A stretch of 64,000 nucleotides of DNA from positions 13,859,983-13,923,982 of the forward strand of contig CM067568.1 of assembly GCA_034336665.1 (NCBI GenBank), in the 5' to 3' direction. This stretch comes from Luscinia megarhynchos (lineage: Eukaryota; Chordata; Aves; Passeriformes; Turdidae). The notes under the pieces were generated by a model that saw only the letters and a list, made by a program, of their open reading frames with translations, searched no databases and was not told the origin of the DNA. A program made the position numbers and the translations under genes. Of the stretch, positions 29,111-41,559 are shown piece by piece (the stretch's first letter is position 1; every line of letters begins with the position of its first letter).

Positions 29111-30726
29111 TCGGCTGTTGTTCGGGATAACGACACAAACGCGGCGTCACATTAATCCACAAAACACACCTGCGAGAGCTGGCAGCGTTTTAAGGTTGGA
29201 ATTATTACAAAAACACCGAACTAAATAAGCATCAGCTTGACTATTCGCGTGAAAGGAAATGCTCAACAGATGAGAAACAGCACCGTGAAAAATAATGTAA
29301 AACCTTAAATTAATATTGGGTTTTTTTTCAAAAGTAAGTGAAAAAAACCAAACACCAAAGTATAGCTTTTAAAAAAATACACCAGCAAAGTTGGTTACCT
29401 GAAGCCATCACTAATTTTGCCCCATCGTTTACCAGTACAGTGAGAGAAATTTGGGTATTCCATAAAAATAAAGGTCTGAATTAGTGAAGGCTTTTTCTTC
29501 TATTTTTAATCCAGTTCTGAGATCAGTATACACTCAGGACTCCCTGCACGTCTGGCTCTTTGTGAGATGTAACTGGAAGGCACAAAGGATCAGATCTTTT
29601 GCTCTGCCACAGATCCTACTGTTGCTCAGAACAAATTTCCAACATTATTTATCCAGACACCCCTCAAAGGTAAATGTGCAATCACATTCCTAAGCTGCAC
29701 ACAGCAGGAGTGGAGCCCAAGTCCCCTGTGCCTGCCATGTGATGCTGAGGTATAATGCAGTCTTTTACCAGTAATAAATCAAGAGGTTAGAACCCCAAAA
29801 AACACTTGATCTCAAAACTATCTGGTTTTTACCTACAAATGCACATCCTACCTTTTTATTACATCCTTGGCCTTGTGGGAGGAGGGTTACAGGTTCTGTT
29901 GCCTTCTCCTGAGGCTGACAGAAAGCTCCCAGCCAGCTTTGGATTGAGGTCTGAATGTGCAGATACTCCTGCACTGTTTAGATTTTATGTTTTATTTGAA
30001 GCCCAGTTCCTGCTCCTCCCATTCAGGAAGAGCCTCTGATTCCAGTGCTCCACGTGTGTAGTGACAACTGCAGATGCTTTAGTGCTCTGAATGTCCTCAC
30101 AAAATAAAACAAGCAAGTCATGACCAGGGTAGTTCAGACATCATTAAGTGTGAATAGAAATTCATACCCAATAGTTCAGGTTTGAAGGGTACTGGAACCA
30201 TCATGCTTCCCTCAGTAAATAGCAAAACATCAGGAGTCCATTGACATAAGAACCATGGAAGATGGAGCTATGGAACTCTACCCCAGTACCTGAGGAGCTG
30301 GAGTTTGACTGTACCCTAAACCAGCCTCAGACACAGCATTTAAAAGCCATGAGGAAGGGTTCAAGTGGGCTCTGCATGTGGAGTTTTTGTAGAGCTGGGT
30401 GTGCTTAGCTATGAGGTGCTAAGAGTAACCCAAGAATCAGGCTATAACTGGCAGCCAAAAACCACAGGCAAGTGCCACCTAAATTTAGGTAAAACATTCT
30501 TGCGTGTTACCAGCCTCATTTTGGCAACCAAAAGTGCACTTTACAAAGAAAAAATTACTGTGCAGTGCAGTATTAAATTTCTTAAACCTAAACTGAGAAA
30601 GCACTTTTGGAAAGTAAAGTAACATAGCTTCCTGTTTTCTACAGAAATCCATATATATGAAGCAACCTCTTCTGCCTTGCAGATCTCCAGCTTCAGTGAG
30701 CAGACACAGTCTTCCCTTGTGCTTCC
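29111..30726. other. TSG101-UEVLD intergenic region and UEVLD 3' UTR
   Basis: No coding exon is recognised. UEVLD 3' UTR must begin at 30726 and run downward; candidate - strand AATAAA signals are at 29991-29996 and 29855-29860. A MIR-like stretch (GCTGCACACAGCAGGAGTGG) is at about 29690-29750. Confidence 0.5.
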
Positions 30727-30891
30727 TTACAGTTTCAGCTGCTGCTGAAGGTCATGAATTGAGCCTGCACTGCTTTGCAGTTTCTCTTGCACCAGTGGGT
30801 CTTCCTCCAGTCTGACCATTTCAATCACTCCACTGGCTCCAAGAATACATGGGAGGCTTAAGAATACTTCACTGTTTATATTGCAACACCC
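30727..30891 (-). CDS. UEVLD: UEVLD exon 12 and stop
   Basis: Residues 425-478: [20 protein letters not shown], then [18 protein letters not shown] and TAA. It has 165 bases, identical to the last LDHA exon. Confidence 0.97.
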   Translation of the reverse strand, partial: GCCNINSEVFLSLPCILGASGVIEMVRLEEDPLVQEKLQSSAGSIHDLQQQLKL

Positions 30892-33800
30892 CTGAAACAA
30901 CACACAAAGACTGCTGTCACACACACAGTTACTTATTTCTGCTGCAACTACAAAAAATGACTTGATTATTTTAATTAAGCAAGGATATGGCATGTTTGGA
31001 CTGGTCAAATTCCATTTATTGTAGATACTGTGCAGTGGGTTACTGTATAGAAACTGTAAAATATCACTGTGTAGATAAAAATCTGTGAAGCATGCCACAC
31101 TTGGAGAATTTTTCCAAGATGGATAGATAAATCTCTGTAATGCAGACAAGGTTTATACTAAACACCATTTCTTAGCTAGAACAAGTAGGGACAGTTCAGA
31201 TCATTAGTTCTTTTAGAACTGAGCAAAATAAATTAAATACTGTAGCCTAAGAACTGGGGAAAACTTTTCAAATATTGATCCCATACAGAGTCTGCAAAAG
31301 AACTCATCAAACTTACATCCCTATAATTCAAGTTTACACTGGAGATTGTGTTTATTTTTGCAATCTGGGAAATTTCACATTCTGTAGATACTTTAAAGTG
31401 TAAGAGACTTGTATCTGTATTTAGTTCAGGGATGATTTAAAACTTCACTTGAAATGTAATGATTTAATTAGATATGTGCTTGTATTCAATAAAATAACCA
31501 GCCAGCTCAACTTTCCTGCACAGGGACATGCAAATGGTCCTTCTGAAGGTTCTAAATTGAAGTGACAAATACATGTTTCTGCATGGGTTTGCATGTTTCT
31601 CATCATATGGAATGACCTAATGCTTTAGTGAAGCCTCTTAGGAGAAACTTCAAACAAAATTCAGTCTACAATTTAAAGTTAACTATTGCTTCATAATCTT
31701 CTCCTCTTAAGGAAAGTCCTAAGAAGTAAAAAAGCAGTTGTTTCAAACTTAATCAAATAAAACACTGGCAGAAAATACATTTTATACTTTCAGAAAAGAT
31801 AAAAAATTCTTTTTTCCCCTTAAAAAAAGTCTACATTCAATACTGAGCACTCTGGAAGTACAACTCACATTTCATTTGCCAGTTATCCAGTTATTCCAGA
31901 GGTGCTGAGCAGCAACCCTAAATGTACTTTGTATCTGGACTTATATTTTTAGGAGAATAATCCACTTTTAATATTGGTTTCAGATTAAAACAGTAAGCGA
32001 TTTTTGCTCATTTTTGGACTAGAACTGAGAGCTGTTGTGGAAGAAAGTAGTGGCAGTAGCACTACTTCAGAACACTGAGATGTCTGTGCTGCTGAAATTA
32101 ACAGTTATATCTGGTATAAATAATATAATTACAGTGCCAAACAAAAGGTCTTAATAAAACATTTACCTTTGCCAGAGTGGACACAGAATGAACCTTTCTT
32201 TTATCTTTCAGAATGCTGTCAGTCAAATCAGCAACTGAGAGCCCAACAGACCAAGATCTCTGACCTTTTCCCTTTAGGATTTCCATAGCTCTATACATAA
32301 ACCAAGAAAAGGAGAAAAATGTTTAGATTGTAATTATTCTTATTTTGGTTTCTACGTAAAACCCAAAATACAGGTTTAAATGTACCATATCAGGTAAAGT
32401 GTACTATAAAAATCTGATTCTCTGTTTTGGAAAACAACCCAAATAAAGAATTGCTGAAAATAATTTCTTTATGTCTATATGTCTAGTATTTGTTTTAAAT
32501 ACACAATCACACAGCTGTGATGTTCTGCTATATATTGTGGTGTCTCCTTTCATCACCACAGGCACAATGTTAGTAAGAATTTCAGAAAAACAGTACCATA
32601 TACACATCCATAGAAGTGAACGACAACTTAACCTACAATTTTCTATAAATTCAATGCATGAACATTTTAGAGCAAGCTTTCCCCACTTCATAAAGAGCTG
32701 AAGAACATGTCAGCATCAAGTGCCTATACATGAAGGGAAAAAAAAAGGTTATAATGGTGCTACCTGTTAGCCACCTTTTCCCTTGAGTCACGAGCAGCCA
32801 TTGCTTCTGTTTGACTTGCAACTACATTACAGCTGGTCCATGATGGTACTAAATAGATGCAACCAAAAAAAAAGCATTTGAGGTTGTGGTTTGTTTTGTT
32901 TTTTTTTTTTTCTTTCTGTGACAAATGGCAAATACTTTTGCTGCTACCCCAGGTCTACAGACTTTGGTACCCCAAAACTGTATTACTTAAATCCATTATT
33001 ATGATAATTACTACTCCTCTTATTACTTTTCTCATTAACTTCATTACTTTTCATAATTACTCTTTCATTATTCAGTTACTTAGGCACTGCCAGGACATTA
33101 CATGATCACAGTCATAATAAAGCATCACTTTACCTTTGTCTTCCCCTTGTTCTCCAATAACCCAGGCATCTTTTGCCAGCACCTCTGCTTTCAAAAGGTT
33201 GGTCAGCATGTACTGAAATCTCTCTGAATCGAGGTTGGCACCTACCCCAATTACTCTGCTTTTGGGAAATGAGCTCAGCTTCCACGACACAAATGTCATT
33301 ACTTCAACTAAATGTCAAAGAAAAAACATATTGGCAATGAAGGATCACACAAAATTCAACTCAACTGCAAATTACGAATCATCATTATGAAAAACTTTGG
33401 ATTTCTTTACTTTAGGAAAGGCATAAACATGTAAGAAAATATTAGTAGTTTATTTCAACCTAAAACACAAAGTTGGGTGGGGAAGAAGTAAAAAAATAAG
33501 AACAATAATGGTAAGAGAGTAAGAAGAGCTGTCTTCAATGTATTACAGGATAGAGGCTCACTCTCCTTTCCTAAATAGTGATTTTTCTTTATCTTAGTTC
33601 ATAGTACCACTGACCTGGAAATTTTAACCTTCCACCAAAATCTAACTGCAATATTTACTGTTAATGCTATACATTGTATATGAGTAGCCTGTGTGATCAT
33701 ATGGCACATAACACACATGGATCTATCCTTCCTGCACAGAAGAAATGTGCATATAAAACTCACAAATGATACAACAACAGCCAATGGGTGCTAATGATGT

Positions 33801-36800
33801 AGACACAGGTTGAAACTATGCACAGAAACATACAGAAATACATACCTGTTACACAAAACAAAGTACACTATTTTCTTTTGTCTTGGTAACAGTAAAGAAA
33901 AAACCCTCAAAGACAGTGTCCTGCTCAAAGCTGTAAAGGAAAACATCTTTCAGAGTAGCAAGAATTTTTGACTAACTAACCAGATGTATTCAGCAGTAAC
34001 ATATTTTTAAAACAGGCCAGAGAAAAAGCCAGGTGAGGGACAGAACATTATGCAGAGTTCCAGCATACCTGGATGAGAAGCAACAAGGAGAACAGCATTC
34101 TGACTGTAGTGGGATACTGCTGGAATAATTCCTCTGAACAATTCCACATTGCTTTGTATGACATCGAGGTAAGTCTGAGCATTACCCAGAGAATTAACTG
34201 TAAGCACCACAACTTTGGAATCTGCTGAAGCAGAAAAATCTGAAAATATAAAGAAAACATATTTTTTAAAATTATGTCATTCTATTGAGTTTTGGATGCA
34301 AAATCAAGAGCTGTTCTAAAGGCTGAACTACAGCATCCAGCGTAATTAGGGATTCTTTGCCTCCTGTCCCACTCATATTCCCCCGTGTGGAATCTGGGGC
34401 ACTTCCACAGCACCTATAAAACACAGCTCTCCCACAGGACTACTTTCCTGTTTTATAGATGTAAACACAAAAGGCAGACTACAATTTGTCAAGGTTACAG
34501 AGCAGAGACCAGAAGACATCTAGACAGCTTTGAGAGATAAACTTTTCCACCTTTTCTTGGCAAGAAAGAAAAAAAAAATCCATGAAAAGGCTCCTTACTT
34601 TTATTCCAGCTGTTAAAGAAGGGGAAAGACCTTTACTCCTTTATCTGAGTCTTCTTCTATAATTTTTATCTTATACCTTAATCAAGGGCGTGTAGACAAC
34701 CACGAGAAACACTCCAAAAGTCTATTTATTAACTCAAATAAAAGACAAATTGCATTCATTAGCCCAAAGAAACATCCAACCACAATTGCTGCAGGAATTG
34801 TTAGTCAAAGCTGCCTTGAACAGGTATCTTTGAATACCTGAGTGCCACACAGGTGATCAGCCTGGACAGAGAAATAGGGTGATTTGTCTGTTGCACCACT
34901 TTTGGAACCAGCTGAAGCCAAAGCAGAGGTCTAACGCACTGACAAATTTAAACCATACTAAGCAGGATATAATTAATACCAGCTTGCCCCAAACCTAGAT
35001 ATAAACACACTAAAACAGTATAGAAGCATTTTGTAGTACTGTAACACTACCAAGCTTCTTATATCACAGCTAAATGCAAACATGCAAGAGGCAACCACAG
35101 AGGCACAAACAGATTTGTGGTACAGTTGCACAACCAGGGTTCAGGAAAAAAGGTGTGCTAGCAGTAAAACCTGCAAGATAAGATCAAAGACTGTACAGCA
35201 GGCAATGCCAAGTGCAGAATAAGCCACAAAGATACCTGGTGGAACCAGAACAAGTCCCTGTCCCCAAAATAAGATAAATTAAAAGAGAAGCACAAGAAAA
35301 CCCCTCATTTCATCTTGCAAAGGGTGCAAGAACATGGAAATATGACACATAAGCAAGGAAGAATGTAACTTAATTCAGTTACAGCTTTCCCTGTGGATAA
35401 AACTTCTGAGCTGCATGGCCTCAACCTTTGCAACCATCAAAGGCTGTAACTAATCACTAATTACAGAGCCATGGCATTGACTCTGTTGAATTGTATGCTC
35501 ACAGCTGACTGAGGACAAGGTTATTAAGAACCCACTGAGTATGCAGTGATAGAGATTAAGGACTCACTATTGGCCATGTGCATGTTTAATGAACATCAAG
35601 CTAGGAAAGAAGCCCTTTGAAACACACCTTTATTTTTCAGCCTTTTGAACATTGATTTCACAGCCTTCACTAATTCCTATGCAAATATTTTTCCCCCTTC
35701 CCTCCCTCTCTCTGCCCATGACACAGAAGTTCTTGCTTGGCTTCTCTATTTCTGCATGAGTCCAATTTCAGCATTAGCCTCTCACCTGAAAGTACAAACT
35801 TTTTAAAAAAGGCAGCCTGTGTGCCACTGTATCTCTCCAGATGTCCTGCCCTTGCTAAAACGAGCACAAGCACACACAGTACAGAACCCACTCCTGCTCC
35901 AGAAACATCTCATACCTTTGCTGATCTCCACATTTGGCACAGCAAAAATCTCCAAATCCATGGTCCCTCCTTTTGCTGCACCTTCAGAAAGATCCAAAAG
36001 AACCACCTTGTCTGCAACATCCTGTATGAATAAAAATAATACAGATCAATGATAAACCTAAACTAAACTTGTTCTTGTGGGAGTGAGGAATAAAACCCAA
36101 AATTCCTCCCATTTCATTGTTTGCTGTACTGTGTACAAATCAAACAAAATTACTGGTCAAAATTACAGCCAAACCACAAGGAAAAGGACTTAGCTTAGGA
36201 AGTCTAACTGGAAAAAAAGACATTCCAAAACAAAAACCTCACAAAAATATCGCTGAGAAGTAAAAAATGTTATGTCTGACATACAGCTGTGATGAAGTAC
36301 AGCCCATCTACAGACTATCCTTTTCCAGGAACTAGGAGATCCCAGTTGTAAAAGGCTACTGCTGAGACAAAAATCCTTTAGAGATTTTCAAGCTAAGTGA
36401 ATTCAGTATTCAACCCTTTGAATTAAAAAAGCTGACTGAGAAACCAGGGCAGAAAACTAACACCTCCGTGTTCATAAGTTAACTGAAGAGACAAATGACC
36501 TAAGCAGGGACAGCTGTTAAAACTGATGAGGCATTCCTTAGTGTCAGATATTAAGAACTAGATTGAATCCTCTCTCTTAATTAGGTCTCCTGCTATTTTA
36601 AATAATTACATACCTTTGCTGCAACTGCTAGTACACATGCAATGCCAAGATCTCCAGCTCCAACAACAGTAATTTTGTTAAAACATCCTTTATTTCTGCC
36701 TCCAGTTTTACTCCTTGATTTCATGTCAGTCTCTCCTGCAATTAAAAGAAAACCACAAACTTTGGTGCTGGTCCACACTGTATCAATACAAGCCTTGCTG

Positions 36801-39800
36801 CTTCAAAGGATCATGGTTGTGCCAGAGTTAAATCAAGTTACATGGACTTTTTCATAACAGGAGTCAAGACTGACCATGGAAAATCCATCAAAGCTTGCAA
36901 AATGTAAAACAAATATTCCTAATTTTCCTATTCACTAAGTAGAAACAGATGAGCGTAACAATAGTAAGAAGCTAAACACAAATACCACAAAAACAGCACT
37001 CCATTTGCTGCTGTTACAGGTGTGCATACAGACCATGGTCATAAAAGTTGTAAAATATAAACCAGGTAGGCTTTAAGTAATGACATTAAAGTAATGACAA
37101 TAAGTGATTATATTTTATAAGAACATTAGAAACAAGTCCGTGAAAACATCCCCACCTTCAGTAATCTTTGCAATATAGGCCAGAAGTTCTGATTGCCTGG
37201 CTGCATCAGAAGATGACAATGAGTACAAAGGGAGCTCTTCCTCAAACTTTGCAATCATTTCCTTGATTAATCCAATGAGAGTTGATTTAGGCTGAAATAC
37301 AGCAGACAAACAGAAGACAAAACAGCTGAACAGCTATTTCATGTAGTGGTATCAGCTGTGAACTGCCAGAGCCACACAAAATTTAATCAGATTATAAATA
37401 CTGACACTCTTGACTTTTACACAAACACCTAAGGGAGAGAAAAGCATCATTTTGAGAAGATACTTTCCAAACAGGAGTATGGATTAAAAGGAATTTAACA
37501 AAAGGAATTCTAAACTGAAATTACCAGTGTTTGTAGTTTTTGAAGGCATCCATGAATATATGGAAGCCTTTAATATAGCCACATCCAGTACTACAAAAGG
37601 GACAAATCTTAGGTAAAGAGAAGTTAGTTCAGACTTCTTAGATGAGCTCAACTGCTCAGAGTTCTGACAATTCAGTCTTCCTCCAGGCAAAACACACTGT
37701 GAAGTCAGCAGAAGCTTCCTTAGGAATTCCTGCATCAATAATATAAAACACAGCCCATTCATTTTGAAAAGCTGGCATTCGTTAAATAATTTTTACTGGC
37801 CTGGCAGTCATATTTAAGTGAGTAATTTAATACAGTGCATAAAATCATTTAGAAACAGCACTGACTTTTGAATCTCTGTGCTGTTTCAGAGTTCTGCCAA
37901 AAGAGACACACCCAAAAGGCAGAAACTTCCATTGAACTTTCCTGAGGGATACTCAACCCGTCTCACTACTCATAGCAACAAAGTATCATGAGGCTTACAG
38001 GGCTTTGAAAAGAATCAGTGCCTTTTTTCCTAAAAAACACTTTAACTTCCTTTCCAAGCCTCAGCCTGCCTGAAAGCTCCACATGATATCATGCAGTATT
38101 CCCAAAATCTTCCCTCCCCTGGCCACTCCACCTCTTACATGGCTCCAGTTCTGCAGGTAGGGCAAATAAATCCTGCCCCGTGCATCCACGTGTTTGCCCA
38201 CTGCAATGCCCATGTTTGCAGTCGGCTTCAGGAAACAAATGGGGGGAGCAAAGGGATGAGAATCCAGGATCCACAGACGAATAGGAATGTTATAGGAATT
38301 ACCTGTTCAACACAAGATAAAAGCCATTTCTAACTTCTGCAACGGGAAGAGGCACTAAAGAGCAGTTGTGTGTGTGAGGTGATTCACACTTTGTAATAAC
38401 AAAAGAATAAAGCCTGACAGATCACTTCCAGATTCATACTGGAAAATATTTCTATTATTTAGGCTAATTAATGAAACCAGGCTTGTCTGGATCAACTTGA
38501 AGTGCTACTGATTGTGCCTTTCTTAATATAAAGCTCTTAATTGTTGTTTTGCTTCCCAGGGGCCTCTCTCAGCCCCTGTGTCCCCTTTACCCAGCAAAGG
38601 AAGGTTTCATGTATATAGACATATTTTGTACTTATTTTATGACTATTATATATATATATATATATACACAAACTTAATATACTTAACATCTAGTGCAAAA
38701 AAAATCTATGAAGAGCTTTGCATCAGACTTCAAAGGCTTTAAGTTGAAAATAAAAAATTACCTGCAAGTTATTTTAGGCACTGTCTATACAAGTGTAGGT
38801 CTCAGAGTTCACACAAGCTCCACTAGCACCAAAGGGTTTGCCAACAGGTTCTCAAATGACACCATTTTTTAAAAGTTAATTTACTTATTTAATTAATAGC
38901 ACCTTATTTCAGCATCTGTGCACTTGTTTCTGCAGTAGAAGTGACTTCTGCCAATTCAAACAAAATATTTTCAAGTCCTCTTTGAAGACACTGCACAGTG
39001 AACTGTTAAGAGGCAGCACCCAACATATTTTACATTTAGATTTATACTGGCAAGAAAATTACATTTGATTTATCTTACCATATTTCACTGGAACAGTACC
39101 ACAAAAATTCAGGAGGTCCTTCTGGGATCCATCCTTGAAGGCTGAAATTAAAAATACAATTAAAAATAAAAAATAAACTCCTTTCAAAGCATTCCCATCC
39201 ACGACTACAAATATACAACAGTGATTTTTCTTTAGAAATCAAATACACCACTCCTGGACTAGAATAGAACCAAGACTAGAATATTACTAAGTTTCCCCCC
39301 CTACATTAAAAAATATTTCCTTAATGAAATTTTAACAAAAATTGCATTGGTACAACTAAGCACATCATTAGTCTGAAACCCCCCTGTCCTGGGTAATCCT
39401 GATGTTGTGGGAATTTCCAGTCAGGCTGATGGATTCTGGAAGTCACACTCTATTAGCTAAAGCCATCAAAATACTTCCAATACAATAATTAAATATGGGA
39501 AAAATGGTGTTATATACAAAGAATTTAAAGCACCAATCTTCTATAATTACTGACAAGTTGAAGTAAGATGAAGTAAATGAGTTGCTAAGGTTTTTAAATG
39601 TATGCATCCTTTTAAGAGTATTCAAGAATGGTATTGTGGCACGAGAAATTTTACTGCAAGTCAGCATAAAGACAGGAACACAGTGGAAATATATTCACAC
39701 TCTATCACACACAGTCTGCAGTTATGGCAAGTAAGAATCCCCACAAATAGTTCAGAGTAAGTGTATCTCTCCTTACTGTATGTGTTCATGGAGAACGTGA

Positions 39801-41372
39801 AGTTGGGGTAGGTCATGCTAACATTCTTCAGCTCTTCTATGGTCAGGTCTCTGAACTTATACTGGGAAGGGGGAGAAAAAAATAATGAAAAAAGTTTCAC
39901 TTCAAAGGCTTTTGTTTGAGAGATATGGAAAAGGACACTATAGAAGGAAGAAACACAAGATAAAGAAGGTAATAATTACAAAAAAGCTTTGAAGCCATTG
40001 CAGGTCTGCTGTTGCTACATAAGAGATCTGAAATTCTGAGCATCACTCCTTATACACCTTTTCTTCCCCTTTACAGCTACGTGAGCAGAAGTTTAGTAAA
40101 ATTTAGTCTCCTCTGCACACATTAAAAATAATATGAAAATATGAACCTCTTAGAAAAAGATTATTTTCTTACTGTTAAACTCAGATCCACCTGCACACAT
40201 TTTAGAAGAATTTACTAAGATGTGGCTTTCCATAAACATGTCAAACATGTAAGTAATTAGTCTCTGGGAATATTTTTTTTTAATTTTTAAGCTGTTCTTG
40301 AGAGCTGAGAAAATTAATCACTGCTGCTTCATTGAGACTGTCCCCAGCCAGTCCAATACTGAACTTCCAAGAGATTTGCATCCTCCCACATCCCAATATT
40401 ACAAAGAGTATTTTCCAGTTCCTAGATTAAAGCCTTTGCTTCTCATTTAGGAAACCTGGTTCTGTTTTTTTTTATGGAACCCTTGCACAGGCAAACAAAT
40501 CCTCTGCCTGAGAGTGGCTTGAAGAGCTGCTCACTGCCCTGGAACAATGTCATGAAACAGAAGCTAAAATCGAATTTCTCTTCAGTCTGCCACCCCGGCA
40601 GAAATGTGACAGCTATGGAACATGGCACAGTTATTTTCCATTTTCTGTCTACAGGAAAACACAGAACTGCTGACAAGAAACACCTTTCAGTCAGCTTCTC
40701 CCAGCACTGGATTCTGAAAAAAACAAACCAACCCAGTGTTCCCTAGTTACAAATGTCTACACAACTTACATTTACAACATTTTTTGGAGGCGTTGATGTA
40801 TCTGGTTGTGAAACCAAAGTCATCTTTCCCCAGCTGGCCTCCTATTCCTAACACAAAACATTCCTATCGAATAGTTTGTCCTCCTCTGAAGATCACAGGG
40901 TTTACGGGGTGACTCAGATACAGACCTTCCTCATTTCGCACCCAAAGCTTAAATAGCCCAGCTCAGCTTCTCACATGGAAATTAAAAAGGCCAGAGGGAT
41001 GCTACAACAAGAAATCTGTGGAGGCGCTAAGGCGGGGAATGCCACCAGAAAAAAAGTTATCAGCTTGCCATGAGTGAAGAGTCAGGGTTCAGCGGTGAGG
41101 CACGGCGCGAATCGCGGCGGTGAACCAATGCGCGGCGCGACTTAAAGCTCGGCTGTAGCAGGACACGGGGATGCGAAGGGACGGGACTGGCCGGGCAGGC
41201 AGCCGCGGGACTCGGCCGCCCGCCCCGGCCCCGCGCCCGCTCGGCCGCTCTCCCTCCGCCCCTCCCTCCCCTGCCCTCAGCCCGCCCGCGCGCACCCCTG
41301 CCCTGCCCCTCCCGCCGCGGGCGCGCGCACCTTGCCCAGCTGCCGGCGCAGCGCCTCCTCCGCCAGCGCCAT
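30727..41372 (-). CDS. UEVLD: UEV and lactate/malate dehydrogenase domain-containing protein (12 exons)
   Basis: Fusion of a TSG101-like ubiquitin-binding UEV domain with a lactate/malate dehydrogenase-like domain; its cellular role is poorly defined. Exons from the 5' end: 41372-41331, 39861-39777, 39141-39079, 38302-38139, 37291-37156, 36735-36614, 36021-35916, 34239-34069, 33307-33134, 32848-32764, 32290-32167, 30891-30727; together 1437 bases, 478 residues (human 471). UEV is about residues 1-145 and the dehydrogenase about 183-478. GAGDLG at 189-194 keeps the Rossmann pattern and Asp323/Arg326 in NLDSER are kept. Catalytic His is Gln350 in GEQGED, and the loop that carries Gln and Arg in LDH reads [10 protein letters not shown]. 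The enzyme half is therefore probably inactive or altered. Every splice phase closes. Confidence 0.96.
32167..32290 (-). CDS. UEVLD: UEVLD exon 11
   Basis: Residues 383-424: [20 protein letters not shown], equivalent to LDHA's [11 protein letters not shown]; the Thr of LDHA is Arg-Ser here. It has 124 bases, as in LDHA exon 7. Confidence 0.97.
32764..32848 (-). CDS. UEVLD: UEVLD exon 10
   Basis: Residues 355-383: [20 protein letters not shown]. It has 85 bases against 118 in LDHA, so 11 residues of the LDH helix region are absent. It is the least conserved exon, about seven residues longer than human. Confidence 0.9.
33134..33307 (-). CDS. UEVLD: UEVLD exon 9
   Basis: Residues 297-355: [20 protein letters not shown] and [10 protein letters not shown]. 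It has 174 bases and matches LDHA exon 5 in size and phase, but the catalytic His is Gln. Confidence 0.97.
34069..34239 (-). CDS. UEVLD: UEVLD exon 8
   Basis: Residues 240-297: [20 protein letters not shown], then [20 protein letters not shown]. It has 171 bases (LDHA exon 4 has 174); the active-site loop residues of LDH are replaced. Confidence 0.97.
34385..34515 (+). repeat. Possible MIR-type SINE remnant in UEVLD intron 7
   Basis: TCCTGTTTTATAGATGTAAA, then TTTGTCAAGGTTACAGAGCA, resembles the MIR core (TTTTACAGATGAGGAAAC, then CAAGGTCACACAGC). Diverged. Confidence 0.4.
35916..36021 (-). CDS. UEVLD: UEVLD exon 7
   Basis: Residues 205-240: [20 protein letters not shown], then [15 protein letters not shown]. 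The Asp in VLLDLSEG sits where LDH binds the NAD ribose. Confidence 0.97.
36614..36735 (-). CDS. UEVLD: UEVLD exon 6
   Basis: Residues 164-204: a basic linker followed by [20 protein letters not shown], the start of the dehydrogenase domain. It corresponds to LDHA exon 2, ending in the same phase at the same Lys. Confidence 0.97.
37156..37291 (-). CDS. UEVLD: UEVLD exon 5
   Basis: Residues 119-164: [20 protein letters not shown] (last UEV helix), then [20 protein letters not shown]. It is the junction exon between the two fused domains. Confidence 0.97.
38139..38302 (-). CDS. UEVLD: UEVLD exon 4
   Basis: Residues 64-118, UEV core: [20 protein letters not shown] and [18 protein letters not shown]. 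It has 164 bases, identical to TSG101 exon 4. Confidence 0.97.
38646..38667. repeat. (TA)n microsatellite in UEVLD intron 3
   Basis: A run of alternating T and A, about 22 bases, followed by CACA. Confidence 0.85.
39079..39141 (-). CDS. UEVLD: UEVLD exon 3
   Basis: Residues 43-64: [20 protein letters not shown]. It has 63 bases, one codon shorter than TSG101 exon 3. Confidence 0.96.
39777..39861 (-). CDS. UEVLD: UEVLD exon 2
   Basis: Residues 15-43: [20 protein letters not shown], then FTFSMNTY. It has 85 bases, as in TSG101 exon 2. Confidence 0.97.
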
Positions 41373-41510
41373 GGCGGCGCGCTCCCGGCGGGCCCCGCGC
41401 GCCCAGCGCCGCCCCTCAGGGAGGCGGCCCGGGCGAGGCCGGGAGCCCGCGGAGCTTCCCGGAGGTTTTAATTGTCCTTCCGCTGCACTGAAACACCGGG
41501 ACGCGCTGTC
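41080..41510 (-). promoter_or_regulatory. UEVLD: UEVLD CpG-island promoter
   Basis: A CpG-dense island spanning exon 1. Upstream of the ATG are ETS-like CTTCCG (near 41477) and several GC boxes, without a clear TATA box. An LTR begins roughly 60-190 bases beyond its outer edge. Confidence 0.75.
41331..41372 (-). CDS. UEVLD: UEVLD exon 1
   Basis: Residues 1-14, [14 protein letters not shown], with CGCCATGGC start context. It is 42 bases long with donor AAG|GTGCGC, the same length and phase as TSG101 exon 1. Confidence 0.95.
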
Positions 41511-41559
41511 CTGACCCTCTGCGCTAGGTGCTGTTTCCACCCGCCACGGTGGTGGAGAA

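Noticed and set aside
28409..29136. Open frames on both strands in the TSG101 CpG island
   Set aside because: Composition-driven Arg/Ala/Gly-rich frames; the only supported coding segment is TSG101 exon 1.
41089..41540. Open frames in the UEVLD CpG island
   Set aside because: Same reason; only the 14-codon UEVLD exon 1 has splice and homology support.
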